Assembly: GCF_011682175.1 (NCBI RefSeq)
Contig: NZ_WHJG01000008.1
Span: forward strand, 62,001-126,000
Length of the DNA stretch: 64,000 bases
DNA from: Massilia frigida
Lineage (GTDB): Bacteria > Pseudomonadota > Gammaproteobacteria > Burkholderiales > Burkholderiaceae_D
Direction: 5' to 3'
Notes under the pieces: generated by a model
Database searches by the model: none
Told to the model about the DNA's origin: nothing
What the model saw: only the letters and a program-made list of their open reading frames with translations
Program-made: the position numbers and the translations under genes
Part shown: positions 1 through 8,485 of the stretch, piece by piece
Layout of the letters: the number at the start of each line of letters is the position of its first letter
How positions within the stretch are numbered: position 1 is the first letter of the stretch

Positions 1-3000
1 CAGGGGGGAGCAATTACAGCACCTTCAAGGGCGAACCCTTTTTCCTGTTGTCCGATGCGGCCTATGGCAGCGGCGACGTGGCCAAGGTGCGCCTGGAAGT
101 GCCGGGACGCGACTATGCACGCTCGAACCTGGAGCAGTACGGCGGCGTCGACGTGCTGGTGTACCGCGTGCCCGAACCGCTCGAATTCCTGAAAAAGCAG
201 CGCAACCTGCACCGCGTGCAGGTCAATGGCAACTACAAGGGCGAGGGCTTGCTCAATACCCTGACCATGCTGTGGGACCGCTGGTGGAAGCAGTCGCGCA
301 TGGCCTGGCGCAAGCTGTTCTCGAACGACGCGCGCACCGCCGTCACCAGCGCCCAGCCCAAGCTGGCCACCAGCGACGCGATCACGCGCCCGGTGGCGTT
401 CCGCCAGCAGCCGCAGTACGAGCCGCTCAAGGGCTACGACCTGGTCGACCGCTTCCGCTATCCGGTCTGGAAGGCGCAGATCATCACGCCGCCGGCCGGC
501 TTGAAGATGGAAGGTTCGAGCAGCGAATTCACCGCCAGCAGCGCCGGCAACGTGATGATCCCGATCGGCCAGCGCAAGCCCGGCCTGTACCTGGTCGAGG
601 CGATCATCGGCGAGCACCGCGCCACCACGCTGGTGTTCGTGTCCGATACGATGGCGATCACCAAGGTGTCGGCCAGCCAGATGCTGGTGTGGGCCGCGCG
701 CCGCGATAACGGCGCGGCGGTCGCCGACGTCGACGTCACCTGGACCGACGGCAGTGGCGTGCTGCAATCGGGCCGCACGGGCGCCAACGGCGTCGTCTCG
801 CTCGATCGCGGCAGTCCCGAACACACGTATGTGATTGGCGAAGACCGCAGCGGCGGCGTGTTCGTGTCCGAGAATTTTTACTACGACAGCGAAATCTACA
901 ACACCAAGGTGTACGCCGTCACCGACCGCCCGCTGTACCGGCCGGGCGATGAAGTGAACGTCAAATTCATCGGCCGCGAATTCACGGGAGCGCGCGCGTC
1001 GCAGGCAGCGGCCAGCGCGCCGCTGTCGCTCACGGTGTTTGATCCGAACGGCACGCCGCTGCTCACGCAGGCGCTGCAACTGAGTGGCGAGACCGGCAGC
1101 GACACCCACTTCCGCCTGCCGGACAACGCCGGTGCCGGCGGCTACGAGCTGCGTTTCACTTACCGCGACACTCAGTACGGCGCTGCCTTCCGCGTGGCCG
1201 ACTACGTCAAGCCGCACTTCGAGATCAACCTGGTTCCGGCCAAGGCCGACTTCAAGACCGGCGAGGACGTCAAGGGCCGCATCGAGCTGCGCTACCCGGA
1301 CGGCACGCCGGTCGCCAAGGCCAGCCTGTCGCTGACCCTGCGCGCCCAGAAGAACGCCATGGTCGAAGGCGAATTGCGCTACAGCGGCGCGTTCCCGGTC
1401 GAACTGAAAACCCAGGAACTGGTCAGCGACGGCAAGGGCAATGTCGACTTCGTGCTGCCGCAGGCCAAGGACCCGTCGCGCTACATTCTCACCGTGCTGG
1501 CCTCGGACGGCGCTGCCTACCGCGTCAGGAGCACGACCGAACTGATGATCGAACGTTCCGCCAGCCAGTACACGCTCAAGGCGCAGCGCCGCTTTTCAAG
1601 CCCTGGCGAGACGGTGCGCTTCGACGTGGCGGCGGACGGCAGCGCCGGCGCCAAGCCGGTACGCTGGGAGATGATCAAGCTCGAAAAGCAGACCAGGACG
1701 GAAGGCACCTTCGACGCCGCCAAGCCGACCTGGGACGTCAACTTCCCCGCATCCGGCTCGTATCAACTGAGCCTGCGCGACGCCCAGAACAACCTGGTGG
1801 GCGGTACCAGCCACTGGGTCAGCGGCCAGGGCCTGGCCGCCACGCCGGGCAGCATCGAGATCGTGCTTGACCATGAACGCTACCGCGCCGGCGACACCGC
1901 CGAAGCGCTGATCACCTTTGCCGACCCGGTCGAGCAGGCCTTGCTGACGCTGGAGCGCGACAAGGTCGAACAGGTCGGTCTATTGACCGCCGGCGCCGAC
2001 TGGATCAAGCCGGTGCGCGTGGCGCCGAACCAGTGGCGCGTGCGCATTCCGGTCAAGGACGACTACGGCCCGAACATCACGTTCTCGGTGGCGTACACGC
2101 GCAAGGGCGACTTCGTGTTCCAGAACGCCGGCATCCAGATCGTCGAACCGCGCATCGCGCTGCAGTTCAAGACCGACAAGGAAGTCTATCAACCGGGCGA
2201 GAAGGTCACCATCGACGTTACCGCGCAGATGGACGGCAAGCCGGTATCGACGCTGGTCACGCTCGGCGTGGTCGATGAAATGATCTATGTGCTGCAACCG
2301 GAAATCGCACCCGACATCGGTGACTTCTTCTATCACCCGCGCCGCAACAACGTGCGCACCACGGCCAGCCTGTCATTCATCAGCTACGACCTGGCGGCCG
2401 GCCGCAGCGCCGGCGCTCCCGCGCGCCACAACTATAACGAGCGTGGCGTCAAAGTGCTGGAACGCCCGCGCCGCGACAACGTCGATACGGCCCTGTGGGC
2501 GCCCGCGCTCAAGACCGATGCGGAAGGGCGCGCGCGCGTCACCTTCACCATGCCCGACGCGCTGACGCGCTGGCGCATCACCGGCCGCGCGATGGATGCG
2601 CAGGGCCGCGTCGGCCAGCGCAGCGCCTATCTGCGCTCGGACAAGAGCTTCTTCGCCAAATGGACCGCGCCGGACTGGATGCGGACCGGCGACGCGCCGC
2701 AGGCGTCCGTAGCGGTGTTCAACCAGACCGCCAGCGAACAGGCCATCGAAGTGACGCTCACCGCCGGCACCGTCGTCAAGACCGAGAAAATCACCGCCCG
2801 GCGCGGTGTGAACTACGTCCAGTTCCCGCTGGCGGCAAGCACTGGCCCGATGCGGCTGGAAGTCAAACAGGGCGGCAAGGTGGTCGACGCACTCGACACC
2901 GACGTGCAGGCGCTGCCTGCCGCGTGGAGCAGCCCGCGTACCCTGAGCGTGCCGCTGACCGGCGCCACGGTGCCGCTCAGCCTGCCGGCGGACGCGCGCA

Positions 3001-4460
3001 ATATCCGCGTTTCGTTCGCCAGCGGCGCGGCCAGCCACTTCGCGCGCATCGCCGATGACCTGATCGAGTACCCGTACGGCTGCGTCGAGCAGACGTCGAG
3101 CCGCCTGATTCCGCTGGCGCTGGGATTGCAGAACCTCGGCCCCGAAGCCGGCGCGGTCCAGCTGCGTCTTTTGAACACCTTGCAGGCGCAGCGCCTGCGG
3201 CTGGTGTCGATGGCCGGCCCCGAGGCCCAATTCGGCTGGTGGGGCAACGCCACGGCCGGCAACTCGCTGATGACGGCGTACGCCTATTACGCCGACTGGT
3301 ATGCCGCGCGCGCGCTGCGCATCGAGATGCCGCCCGAGCACTGGCAAGGCTTGCTGGCCATGTACGGCAAGGAAGGCCTGAAAGAGCCGGTGCTGCACCG
3401 CGCGCTGACCCTGTGGCTGGCGCAGGAAATGGGCTTGCCGGTCAAGACCCTCGCTTCCGGCCTGGCCGACGAACTGGCCAAGACGAAGCTCGACGCCAAG
3501 GCGGCCGCGCTGGCCCCGACCAGCAGCATGCTGTTGACGGCGGAAAGCGGCAATTCGCAGGCGCTGACGCTGGCGCTGCTGTCGGTCGTCGCCACCAACG
3601 ACGGGGTGGCCATGCCGCCCGAATTGCAGGAGCGGATCGGCGCCGCCTGGACCACGCTGCGCGCCAATCCGGCGCCGCTGGCGCAAGCTTTGCTGATGCT
3701 GGGCGGGCAACTGCCGGCCAGCCAGGCCGACGCGGTGCTGGGCGCGGTGAGCGCCGACATGGCGACCCTGGACCGTGCACTGACCTTGGTATGGGTGCAG
3801 AAGAAGCTGGGCGGCCCGCCGGCGGCGAAGGATGCCGGCGTGGCCTTGAGCGGCACCTGGCAAAAGAGCGCCAGCCCGCTCGGCCAGGCGCTGTTCCGCT
3901 GGCAGCCGGCCAAGGGCGCACCAAACCAGCTGCAACTGGCCGAAGCGCCGCCGGCCAACACCGTCGCCATCATCCAGTACGAAAGCCGCGTCGCCGAAAC
4001 GCATACGCTGCCGGTGAAGATCGAACGGCGCCTGATGCGCATGGAGCAGAAAGACAAGGACTTCACGCCGGTGCCGGTCAAGAACGGCGAAGCCCTGCGC
4101 ACCGACGCGCTGTACATGGATGAAATCACGCTCACCCCCGCCGCCGGCGCCAAATACCGCTACGGTTTGCTGGAAGTGGCGCTGCCGCCCGGGGCATCGG
4201 TCGAAGCGACCACCTGGGGCATGACCCTCGCCGGCGAAAAGAAGACAGCGCTGGAAGCTGCGCGCCATGAGTCGCGGCGCGAAGGCTATGTGGTGCCGGT
4301 CGAACCGCTGGCCGAACCGCTCAAGGTCCGCCACCTGCTGCGTTTTGCGCAAAAAGGCAGTTACGTGCTGCCGCCGGCGCGCTACTACCGCATGTACCAG
4401 CCCGAAAACAAGGCGCTGGAAGGCGAGGGCAAGACCATGCGCACGCTGCAGGTCGAGTAA
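1..4460 (+). CDS. yfaS: Alpha-2-macroglobulin family protein, YfaS type (5' end outside window)
   Basis: Large periplasmic protein of the bacterial alpha-2-macroglobulin family, thought to trap or sense proteases. The frame is open from base 3 through the left edge, so the true start and signal peptide lie upstream; about 1485 residues are visible. An MG2-like stretch (TDRPLYRPGDEV, near base 925) and the macroglobulin core (VTFTMPDALTRWRITGRAMD, near 2540) are recognisable. A thioester motif CVEQ is encoded at 3081-3092 in the context YPYGCVEQTSSRL. It ends TAATG, overlapping the next gene by one base. The two following genes match the yfaQ and yfaP families, so this is the yfaS-type locus, not the pbpC-linked yfhM type. 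The family is certain; the physiological target is not known from sequence. Confidence 0.93.
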   Translation, partial: GGSNYSTFKGEPFFLLSDAAYGSGDVAKVRLEVPGRDYARSNLEQYGGVDVLVYRVPEPLEFLKKQRNLHRVQVNGNYKGEGLLNTLTMLWDRWWKQSRMAWRKLFSNDARTAVTSAQPKLATSDAITRPVAFRQQPQYEPLKGYDLVDRFRYPVWKAQIITPPAGLKMEGSSSEFTASSAGNVMIPIGQRKPGLYLVEAIIGEHRATTLVFVSDTMAITKVSASQMLVWAARRDNGAAVADVDVTWTDGSGVLQSGRTGANGVVSLDRGSPEHTYVIGEDRSGGVFVSENFYYDSEIYNTKVYAVTDRPLYRPGDEVNVKFIGREFTGARASQAAASAPLSLTVFDPNGTPLLTQALQLSGETGSDTHFRLPDNAGAGGYELRFTYRDTQYGAAFRVADYVKPHFEINLVPAKADFKTGEDVKGRIELRYPDGTPVAKASLSLTLRAQKNAMVEGELRYSGAFPVELKTQELVSDGKGNVDFVLPQAKDPSRYILTVLASDGAAYRVRSTTELMIERSASQYTLKAQRRFSSPGETVRFDVAADGSAGAKPVRWEMIKLEKQTRTEGTFDAAKPTWDVNFPASGSYQLSLRDAQNNLVGGTSHWVSGQGLAATPGSIEIVLDHERYRAGDTAEALITFADPVEQALLTLERDKVEQVGLLTAGADWIKPVRVAPNQWRVRIPVKDDYGPNITFSVAYTRKGDFVFQNAGIQIVEPRIALQFKTDKEVYQPGEKVTIDVTAQMDGKPVSTLVTLGVVDEMIYVLQPEIAPDIGDFFYHPRRNNVRTTASLSFISYDLAAGRSAGAPARHNYNERGVKVLERPRRDNVDTALWAPALKTDAEGRARVTFTMPDALTRWRITGRAMDAQGRVGQRSAYLRSDKSFFAKWTAPDWMRTGDAPQASVAVFNQTASEQAIEVTLTAGTVVKTEKITARRGVNYVQFPLAASTGPMRLEVKQGGKVVDALDTDVQALPAAWSSPRTLSVPLTGATVPLSLPADARNIRVSFASGAASHFARIADDLIEYPYGCVEQTSSRLIPLALGLQNLGPEAGAVQLRLLNTLQAQRLRLVSMAGPEAQFGWWGNATAGNSLMTAYAYYADWYAARALRIEMPPEHWQGLLAMYGKEGLKEPVLHRALTLWLAQEMGLPVKTLASGLADELAKTKLDAKAAALAPTSSMLLTAESGNSQALTLALLSVVATNDGVAMPPELQERIGAAWTTLRANPAPLAQALLMLGGQLPASQADAVLGAVSADMATLDRALTLVWVQKKLGGPPAAKDAGVALSGTWQKSASPLGQALFRWQPAKGAPNQLQLAEAPPANTVAIIQYESRVAETHTLPVKIERRLMRMEQKDKDFTPVPVKNGEALRTDALYMDEITLTPAAGAKYRYGLLEVALPPGASVEATTWGMTLAGEKKTALEAARHESRREGYVVPVEPLAEPLKVRHLLRFAQKGSYVLPPARYYRMYQPENKALEGEGKTMRTLQVE

Positions 4461-6148
4461 TGCTGTCACGCGGCCTGGCTCTGGTGCTCGCGATGTCGGC
4501 GCCGCTGGTGCAGGCGGCCACGCTCGACGTGGCGTGGTGGCGCGACGGCCAGCTTACCGCGCTCCAGCTGGACGAGCATGGCGCGAGCCGCCGTGCCGCC
4601 TTCGACGGCGCGCGCCAGGTTCCGCTGGGCAGCCTGTGGAAGCTGTTTGTGTATGTGTACGCGATCGACAAAAAGGTAGCGACGCCCGACTACACCTGCG
4701 GCGGTCAAAAGAACGAGGAAGTGTATTGCTGCGCCGCCGGCAAAAGCATCGGGCGCGACCTGGCGCTGGCGCAGTCGTGCGGCCTGTTCTTTTCGCCGGC
4801 GCGGCTGATGCTCACGCGCCGACTGTGGCAGCAATACTGGAGCGAGGTACTGGGACGCGCCCCTGCCGGAGAATACGCCTGGCTCGCCGATCCCGCGCAA
4901 CTGGCACCGGAACGCCTGGTCAGCCTGCGCAGCCTGATGGTGGCGCTGGCAGCCATTCCGGCCGCCAGCCGGGCCGAGGCCGAGTCGGCGCTGCTGCACG
5001 TGGTGCTGGGTGCGCGCGGCGTCAACACGGCCAGCTGGTTCGGCAGCCGCCTGCGCGTGAAGACCTACTCGTGGCACCATCCGCAGCGCAGCGGCGAGCG
5101 GCTGGGCGGCGCGGCCGGTTGGCTGGCCGACGGCACGCCGCTCTGGTTCGGCGGCGCCGACACCAGTAGCCGCATCCTGGAAAAATGGGCGCCGCGCCTG
5201 GCCAATACCTTGCCGGCGGCGGCACCGCGCGCCGATGCGGGCTGCGTGGTAATCGACTATTTTGCGCGCTATCCGATCAAAAGCGTGGCGGCCGGGCGGA
5301 CCGCCGCCGTGCCGGGACTGTTGAACGGACCTTACCAGGTGCGTTTCGAGAACGGCCGCAGCCTGGCGTTTTTCAGCCAGAACGACATGCTGCTGGCGCG
5401 CGACGCGCAGGGCCGCACGCGCCTGACGGGGCGCTTCGGCGTCAACGATTACGTGGCGCGCGTGATCGACCGCGAGGGCGGCACCGGCGCGCCGGAGGCG
5501 GCCAAGGCGCTGGCCGTGGCGGCGCGCACCTACCTGCAACAGAACGCGCAGTGGGCCGAGGGCTGCCAGCGCATTGCCGACAGTAGCGCGACGCAGCGCG
5601 TTAGTCCGCAGCCGGCCAGCGTGGAGGCGCGCGCCATCGCCAACTGGACCGACCAGCTGGTGCTGTCCGGGGTGAACGTGCGCTATCACGCCGATACGGC
5701 CTCGCAAGACACGATGGCGTGGAGCCAGGCCGTGGCGCAGGCGGGGCAGGGCCTGCGTTTCGACCAGATCCTGGCGTCGGCCTATCCGCGCGCCGACCTG
5801 ACCACGCTCTCGGGCGGCGACTCGCAGCAGTGCGTGCGCCTGGCCGGTGCCGAAGCGTGGCTGGCGCGCGAACTACCGCAGTGGGAGCGCGTACTGCGCA
5901 AGGAAGCGGGCTACGAAAAGCCGTCTGCGCTGCCGGCGGTGTGCCAGCTGGCGCGCGGCACACCGTATTCGGAGCAGTCGCGCAACCGGATTTATGTGCG
6001 TGGCCTGGCCAGCCGCGAAGACCGCATCACCCTGGCGCACGAGTTCCTGCATCTGGGTCTGCGCAATCACCCGCGCGGGCAGGATGAAGCGCTGGTCGAA
6101 CAGCTGGCGCGGCGCCTTGTCGATACTCGCCTCGAAATGAGTCAATGA
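4460..6148 (+). CDS. yfaQ: DUF2300 protein, YfaQ type, mosaic of PBP-like, SpoIID-like and HExxH parts
   Basis: 562-residue secreted protein with a signal peptide (MLSRGLALVLAMSAPLVQA). The start is the ATG inside the TAATG overlap with yfaS. Family: DUF2300, whose role is unknown, in the macroglobulin operon. I see three parts. Residues 50-235 look like a penicillin-binding-protein fold with SLWK at 58-61 (SxxK), SCG at 106-108 (SxN changed) and KTY at 201-203 (KTG changed). Residues about 265-500 resemble SpoIID/LytB (VNDYVARVI, then ALAVAARTY). The C-terminus has HEFLH at 527-531 followed by a conserved-looking acidic stretch, a candidate zinc metallopeptidase motif. The parts are pattern matches by eye; cell-wall sensing or processing is inference. 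Confidence 0.85.
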   Translation: MLSRGLALVLAMSAPLVQAATLDVAWWRDGQLTALQLDEHGASRRAAFDGARQVPLGSLWKLFVYVYAIDKKVATPDYTCGGQKNEEVYCCAAGKSIGRDLALAQSCGLFFSPARLMLTRRLWQQYWSEVLGRAPAGEYAWLADPAQLAPERLVSLRSLMVALAAIPAASRAEAESALLHVVLGARGVNTASWFGSRLRVKTYSWHHPQRSGERLGGAAGWLADGTPLWFGGADTSSRILEKWAPRLANTLPAAAPRADAGCVVIDYFARYPIKSVAAGRTAAVPGLLNGPYQVRFENGRSLAFFSQNDMLLARDAQGRTRLTGRFGVNDYVARVIDREGGTGAPEAAKALAVAARTYLQQNAQWAEGCQRIADSSATQRVSPQPASVEARAIANWTDQLVLSGVNVRYHADTASQDTMAWSQAVAQAGQGLRFDQILASAYPRADLTTLSGGDSQQCVRLAGAEAWLARELPQWERVLRKEAGYEKPSALPAVCQLARGTPYSEQSRNRIYVRGLASREDRITLAHEFLHLGLRNHPRGQDEALVEQLARRLVDTRLEMSQ

Positions 6149-6918
6149 ATACTACGAAGCTGATCATGAAACTATTGCTGATACCCGCACTGCTGCTGTC
6201 CACCGCCGCCCTGGCACAGGTAAAAATCGACTCGCCCAACAGCGGCTGGCGTAATTCCAAGGGCGCCAAGGAAGCGTACACGCAGGACGTGAACTATCCG
6301 GCGGCGTCGGTCAGCGTGCAGGCGGGGCAAAGCCCGACGGCCGAAATCCGCGGCCGCATCGCCGGCAAGGCCAAGGACAAGCCGGCCACGCTGGTCGTCA
6401 ACGGCGTGGCGATGCCGATGGCGGTCCAGGAAGACGGCAGCTTCGCGCGGCCGTATGCTTTCGGGCGCGGCTCGAACAGCGTGGAGGTGCGCTCGCCCGA
6501 CGGCAAGGCGCGCAGCCGCAGCCAGTTCCTCGACTCGTACGCCGGCAAGACCCAGTCGCGCCTGCGCGTAGTGCTGTCGTGGGACAGTCCCGGCACCGAC
6601 GTCGACCTGCACGTGGTCGCGCCGGACGGCGGACATTCCTGGTACGGCAGCCGCGTGATGCCCAACGGCGGTGCGCTCGATATCGACGTCACCACCGGCT
6701 ACGGGCCGGAGATCTTTTCCAGCGCCGCACCGCCGAAAGGGAACTACCACGTCTATGTGAACTACTACGGCGCTGGCCAGGACACCGGCATCCTGACGGT
6801 CGCGCAGGTGGCCATCATCACCAACGAAAATTCGCCGAACGAGCGCCAGGAAGTGGTCCGCGTGCCGTTGCGCGCGCCGGGAGAGCTGACATTGGTCAAG
6901 TCATTCGTGTTTCCGTGA
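6145..6918 (+). CDS. yfaP: DUF2135 protein, YfaP type
   Basis: 257-residue secreted protein; signal peptide ends near STAALAQ. It overlaps yfaQ by ATGA; an internal Met (base 6166) directly before the hydrophobic core is an alternative start. The C-terminal half carries the DUF2135 signature DVDLHVVAPDGG...WYG followed by G-x-x-DIDVTTGYGPE and NYHVYVNYYG, a beta-sandwich domain that follows yfaS and yfaQ in enterobacteria and pseudomonads. This is the last gene of the macroglobulin operon here; the next gene is 99 bases away. Function is unknown; a structural partner of the macroglobulin complex is an inference from operon order. Confidence 0.88.
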   Translation: MNTTKLIMKLLLIPALLLSTAALAQVKIDSPNSGWRNSKGAKEAYTQDVNYPAASVSVQAGQSPTAEIRGRIAGKAKDKPATLVVNGVAMPMAVQEDGSFARPYAFGRGSNSVEVRSPDGKARSRSQFLDSYAGKTQSRLRVVLSWDSPGTDVDLHVVAPDGGHSWYGSRVMPNGGALDIDVTTGYGPEIFSSAAPPKGNYHVYVNYYGAGQDTGILTVAQVAIITNENSPNERQEVVRVPLRAPGELTLVKSFVFP

Positions 6919-7056
6919 CCCGCCGCCAAGCTCTGAAAACAACGCCCCGCATCGACGCTTTGACAGTTTTTGAACGGCATGTAAAACTGTCGTCAGGAAA
7001 TATGATCCTGGCTGCGCATGGACCGCGATGGCCATTCTGACGAAACGGGAGTGCAA

Positions 7057-7422
7057 GTGAGTACTGCAGCATGGATCTACGATGCCAGCATCGTTATCAG
7101 GAACGCCAGGCAACCGGCGGCGTTCAACGCGATTCGCACATCGTTCGAAGGTTGCGACTCCTTTTTCGCCGAGCGCGCACGCGCCGAACGCGATTTCCCG
7201 GCATTCCTTGAATCGATCGGTTTCACCAGCCAGCGCCAGGAGGGCGCGCTGCTGATCGATGGCGGCGACATCGACATCATTACCAACTGGCTCATTCGCC
7301 TGTTCGACACGCTCGGGCCGTTCGTCGAAGCCGGCGGTGTGCTGGAAATCCGCGATGAAGAGGGCGAGCAGATGACATTTTGCTACGACGGCAAGCAGAT
7401 GGACATCGAATTCAGCGAGTAA
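7057..7422 (+). CDS. Hypothetical acidic protein
   Basis: Small soluble protein of 121 residues from the GTG at 7057, chosen because GGGAG lies just upstream; an in-frame ATG at 7018 would add 13 residues but has no clear ribosome binding site. The sequence alternates predicted helices and strands (WIYDASIVIRNAR..., FLESIGFTSQRQEGALLIDG) and is acidic at the end (LEIRDEEGEQ...DIEFSE). No signal peptide or membrane segment. I do not recognise the family. It is not obviously part of the preceding operon. Confidence 0.6.
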   Translation: MSTAAWIYDASIVIRNARQPAAFNAIRTSFEGCDSFFAERARAERDFPAFLESIGFTSQRQEGALLIDGGDIDIITNWLIRLFDTLGPFVEAGGVLEIRDEEGEQMTFCYDGKQMDIEFSE

Positions 7423-7489
7423 GGTGGCGCGGCGGCGCGCCGCTTCATGCTACATTGGCACTCCCAAAACCATGCAGGAGTGCCGCCCC

Positions 7490-7855
7490 ATGCATCCCAA
7501 TCCCAGCATCGCCTCGATCCGCGCCCGCCTGCTAGGCGAGATGGCTGCCTACATGCGGCGCTGCGCCGAAGACCCGGCTAGCGAAGCACCGTACACCCAG
7601 GCCGAGATCGACGAATGCGCCAGCATTCTCGACACCTACGCCGCCGCCATGGAAAAGCTCCCCAAACCCGCTGCCCCGGCCGCGATCATGAAAGAAGTCG
7701 AACGCGTCGTCCTGGCCCTCAATGCGCTCGATGAACGCGCCAGCATGATCGAGACCGAAGAGCGCGAAAGCCTGTGCGACATCATCTTCCTGATCGCCAA
7801 GGACGCCGGCCTGGAAGCCGACGAGGACATCACCGAGCAATGGCGCGATTGGTAA
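7490..7855 (+). CDS. Hypothetical small helical protein
   Basis: 121-residue cytoplasmic protein, mostly predicted helix (IRARLLGEMAAYMRRCAEDP, EIDECASILDTYAAAMEKL, DIIFLIAKDAGLEADED). The ATG at 7490 is preceded by AGGAG with a 9-base gap, which decides the start over the in-frame ATG at 7472. It lies 67 bases after the previous small gene and just upstream of the cobalamin promoter. Family not recognised. Codon bias agrees with its neighbours, which supports it being real. Confidence 0.6.
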   Translation: MHPNPSIASIRARLLGEMAAYMRRCAEDPASEAPYTQAEIDECASILDTYAAAMEKLPKPAAPAAIMKEVERVVLALNALDERASMIETEERESLCDIIFLIAKDAGLEADEDITEQWRDW

Positions 7856-7878
7856 GTCCCCGCCCGATACGCACAACC

Positions 7879-7907
7879 TTGCATTTTATATAGTCCAGAC
7901 CTATACT
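7879..7907 (+). promoter_or_regulatory. Sigma70-like promoter for the cobalamin operon
   Basis: TTGCAT (7879-7884) and TATACT (7902-7907) are separated by exactly 17 bases, close to the sigma70 consensus, and lie just upstream of the cobalamin riboswitch aptamer. Transcription would start near 7914, placing the whole riboswitch in the leader. Confidence 0.6.
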
Positions 7908-7919
7908 TCGCCGGTAGTC

Positions 7920-8125
7920 AAGCTTCTGGTTCTGGCAAACGATCGTTTGCCGGATTAAATGGGAAGCCGGTGCGATCCTCCAAAGGAGGCAAAGCCGGCG
8001 CTGCCCCCGCAACGGTAAGCGAGTCAAGGATGTGCATGATGCCACTGTGCTTAGCATGGGAAGGCGCATATCCGGGAAGAGGGCGTTTGCCCCACCACTC
8101 GCCAGCCCGGAAACCAGCCGAAGCG
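7920..8125 (+). ncRNA. Cobalamin riboswitch (B12 element)
   Basis: The conserved blocks appear in order: AAATGGGAAGCCGGTG (near 7957), CTGCCCCCGCAACGGTAAG (near 8000), GCCACTGTGC (near 8042), GGGAAGGCG (near 8059) and the B12 box AGCCCGGAAACCAGCC (near 8104). This is the adenosylcobalamin-type aptamer that shuts off downstream genes when cofactor is plentiful. It precedes cbtB-cbtA and the cobalamin synthesis genes on the same strand. Confidence 0.93.
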
Positions 8126-8148
8126 GTAAGTCGTTTGTATCGCGGAGG

Positions 8149-8166
8149 GCGATCCAGGTGGATCGC
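8149..8166 (+). promoter_or_regulatory. Hairpin downstream of the riboswitch aptamer
   Basis: Perfect 7-base-pair stem GCGATCC/GGATCGC with a 4-base loop, about 25 bases after the B12 box and about 120 bases before cbtB. There is no T-run after it, so it is not a classical intrinsic terminator. It could be part of the expression platform; role inferred from position only. Confidence 0.35.
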
Positions 8167-8287
8167 TGCGTTCCGCATCCCATCTTATGTTCCTTCTCCC
8201 CGTACAAGCCCCCGGTTGCCGGCCATGGCAAGACGCGCGCGTCTGCATTGGCCAGGCTCTATGCGCAGTGCTTTAGGAAGGAATGCC

Positions 8288-8485
8288 ATGTCGTCGATCC
8301 GCAGCGTCATCACCACCGCCGATGAACAAGTCCCGTTTGCCGCCATCAAGGAGCGCATCGTGCAAGCCATGTGCGCTGCCAGCCTTGGCGCCGTGCTGCT
8401 GTTCGGCGCCGGCTTCGCCTCGATGGAAGCGCTGCACAACGCCGCGCACGACAGCCGCCACTCGGCCGGCTTCCCATGCCACTGA
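8288..8485 (+). CDS. cbtB: Cobalt transporter subunit CbtB
   Basis: 65-residue inner-membrane protein with a single hydrophobic span (ASLGAVLLFGAGFASMEALH) and a His-rich C-terminus (HNAAHDSRHSAGFPCH), the CbtB layout. ATG at 8288 is preceded by AGGAAGG. CbtB and CbtA form a predicted cobalt uptake system that is regularly placed under cobalamin riboswitches, as here. First gene of the operon; its end overlaps cbtA by 10 bases. Confidence 0.9.
   Translation: MSSIRSVITTADEQVPFAAIKERIVQAMCAASLGAVLLFGAGFASMEALHNAAHDSRHSAGFPCH

Noticed and set aside
2373-4469. A 698-codon minus-strand frame under the macroglobulin gene
   Set aside because: Antisense shadow with repetitive Arg/Gln/His composition and no ribosome site.
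8149-8166. Intrinsic terminator of the riboswitch
   Set aside because: The stem is perfect but is followed by GC-rich sequence without a T-run, so it is listed only as a hairpin.
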